Shown here: one piece after another, positions 12,872-13,680 of the stretch
How positions within the stretch are numbered: position 1 is the first letter of the stretch
Layout: each line of letters opens with the position of its first letter
DNA from: 9FT-COMBO-53-11 sp040900215
GTDB taxonomy: Bacteria > Patescibacteriota > WWE3 > 9FT-COMBO-53-11
DNA length: 13,680 bases
Direction of reading: 5' to 3'
Assembly (NCBI GenBank): GCA_040900215.1
Contig: JBBDZL010000022.1
Span: 1 to 13,680 of the forward strand
Position numbers and translations under genes: made by a program
The notes under the pieces: generated by a model
What the model was told of the DNA's origin: nothing
Database searches by the model: none
Seen by the model: only the letters and a program-made list of their open reading frames with translations

Positions 12872-13297
12872 ATGCTTTCTTTGGAAGAAGAAATTCTGCG
12901 GCTGGGCGGGGCGCTCCTGATCGGCTTCTTGATCGGCATCGAGCGCGAGATCAGCAAAAAGCCGGCGGGGTTGCGGACCCATATGCTGGTTTCGTTGGCT
13001 TCGGCTCTCTTCACGATTCTCTCCATTAGTCCGGCGTTCGGCGGCGGCGCCGCTGATCCGACTCGGATCGCTTCCCAAATCCTGGCCGGAATGGGATTCA
13101 TCGGCGCCGGGGTGATTATTTCGGCCGGAGGCCACGTGATCGGCGTGACCACCGCCGCTTCCCTCTGGATAACGGCAGCGATGGGAATGGCGATGGGCTT
13201 GGGGGAGTACACCTTGGCCTTTGTGTCTATCGGGTTGGTTTTGGTTACCCTCCTCTTCTTCAGATTAATTGAAGGCGTCCTGGGCCAGAAAGAGTAA
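12872..13297 (+). CDS. MgtC/SapB family membrane protein (141 aa)
   Basis: I chose ATG 12872. The frame is open back to 12695, but that part lies inside ftsH and its terminator. Family signatures are clear: GFLIGIERE (about 18-26), AGLRTHMLVSLASALFTILS, DPTRIASQILAGMGFIGAGVI and VIGVTTAASLWITAAMGMAMG. About five hydrophobic segments are visible (roughly 10-22, 36-52, 67-87, 92-108 and 113-133). MgtC proteins help cells cope with low magnesium or acid, in some cases by inhibiting the F1Fo ATP synthase, but this short form has only the membrane domain and lacks the soluble C-terminal domain of Salmonella MgtC; its activity cannot be assumed. There is no Shine-Dalgarno. TATCCT ends 7 nt before the ATG, which allows a leaderless or near-leaderless mRNA starting just after the ftsH terminator. 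Confidence 0.88.
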   Translation: MLSLEEEILRLGGALLIGFLIGIEREISKKPAGLRTHMLVSLASALFTILSISPAFGGGAADPTRIASQILAGMGFIGAGVIISAGGHVIGVTTAASLWITAAMGMAMGLGEYTLAFVSIGLVLVTLLFFRLIEGVLGQKE

Positions 13298-13332
13298 AGG
13301 GAGGCGTTCCGCAGAAACCCTTCAACGGAAGT

Positions 13333-13370
13333 TTTGCGCAAAGCCCACGAATACCTTAGACTTACTAAGG
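13333..13370. promoter_or_regulatory. Palindrome and inverted repeat just before mltG
   Basis: TTTGCGCAAA (13333-13342) is a perfect 10-bp palindrome. CCTTAG (13354-13359) and CTAAGG (13365-13370) form a perfect inverted repeat with a 5-nt centre, ending 3 nt before the mltG ATG. The centre overlaps a possible -10 (TTACTA or TACTAA), so it may be an operator or a small hairpin at the start of the mRNA. Confidence 0.4.
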
Positions 13371-13373
13371 GAC

Positions 13374-13680
13374 ATGGCCAAGATTAAATTTTTACTGACG
13401 TTGCTTTTTCTTGTTTTGGCGGCCGCATCCGCATCCGCTTTTATTTTCTACAAGCTTAACCGGCCGATTGCCTCCGAAGGCAAGATGGAAATCACGATTA
13501 AATCGGGAGAGTCCGTGCAGGAAATCGGGCAAAATCTGCAGGATGCCGGGGTGATGAATTCGCTTCTCTTCGTTGCCTACGTCCGCTTTAGCAACTTGAC
13601 CGCTAAGATTCAGGCGGGGAAGTACGAGATTCCGTTGACGCTGACCCCGATTCAGGTAGTAAATTTGCTCCAGCACGGGA
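13374..13680 (+). CDS. mltG: Endolytic murein transglycosylase MltG/YceG, N-terminal part
   Basis: MltG is an inner-membrane enzyme that cuts nascent glycan strands and so sets their length. The 102 codons in the window show a short basic N-terminus, one membrane anchor (about residues 5-25, FLLTLLFLVLAAASASAFIF) and the LysM-like domain that precedes the catalytic part: MEITIKSGESVQEIGQNLQDAGVMNSLLFVAYVRF, then QAGKYEIPLTLTPIQVVNLLQHG. This is the usual opening of YceG, where a G(x)Y-type turn and the NLLxxG helix are conserved. The catalytic Glu lies downstream, outside the window, so activity cannot be judged. ATG 13374 has no well-spaced Shine-Dalgarno; an inverted repeat ends 3 nt upstream. 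Its proximity to ruvX and alaS matches a gene order known in Firmicutes. Confidence 0.9.
   Translation, partial: MAKIKFLLTLLFLVLAAASASAFIFYKLNRPIASEGKMEITIKSGESVQEIGQNLQDAGVMNSLLFVAYVRFSNLTAKIQAGKYEIPLTLTPIQVVNLLQHG

Noticed and set aside
12442..13341. 299-aa minus-strand frame opposite ftsH and the mgtC-like gene
   Set aside because: It spans two real plus-strand genes and the terminator between them and has low-complexity composition.

Overview
The window looks like a piece of a Patescibacteria (CPR) genome assembled from a metagenome. The signs are: an alanyl-tRNA synthetase of 581 aa that stops after the editing domain; a one-pass membrane protein with a baseplate-J-like ectodomain behind a PilM/FtsA-like ATPase; an 87-aa protein resembling EF-Tu domain 2; very tight gene packing; and many genes without a Shine-Dalgarno sequence. 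The standard genetic code fits every reading frame (UGA is used as a stop). GC is high for this group. The assignment is an inference from gene content; no phylogeny was run.

Layout. 1-2087 (-): ftsK, lacking only its last codons. 2088-2581: no protein gene, but a consensus sigma70-type promoter, a leader with three mutually exclusive hairpins ending in a terminator-like stem, and a roughly 270-nt multi-hairpin block bounded by two inverted copies of a short repeat. 2582-2714: a tmRNA (ssrA) with clear tRNA-like ends but only about 133 nt long. 2715-2814: 100 N, a scaffold gap beginning inside the tmRNA CCA end. 2815-3160: a very strong hairpin, a 65-aa zinc-ribbon-like ORF and a terminator. 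3206-7361 (+): alaS, a PilM/FtsA-like ATPase gene and a baseplate-J-like gene, each overlapping the next by 4 nt. 7375-9813 (-): an NrnA-like DHH phosphoesterase and a RecB/Cas4-like nuclease (one operon), a 318-nt gap with strong secondary structure, and the EF-Tu domain 2-like gene. 9849-13680 (+): an unrecognised 174-aa protein, ruvX, an ftsH variant, an mgtC/sapB gene and the start of mltG.

How the genes fit together. tmRNA is charged by AlaRS, which reads a G3:U70 pair that is present here; alaS is the next large gene, and FtsH is one of the proteases known to degrade tmRNA-tagged proteins, so much of a ribosome-rescue route lies in one window. The set alaS...ruvX...mltG recalls the Firmicute alaS-yrrK-yrrL neighbourhood, here with other genes inserted. 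FtsK and MltG serve division and cell-wall growth, and the PilM-like/baseplate-J-like pair is probably part of the cell envelope.

The most unusual observations are the very small tmRNA, the switch-like leader and inverted-repeat block in front of it, and the assembly break at its 3' end, a classic integrase attachment site.
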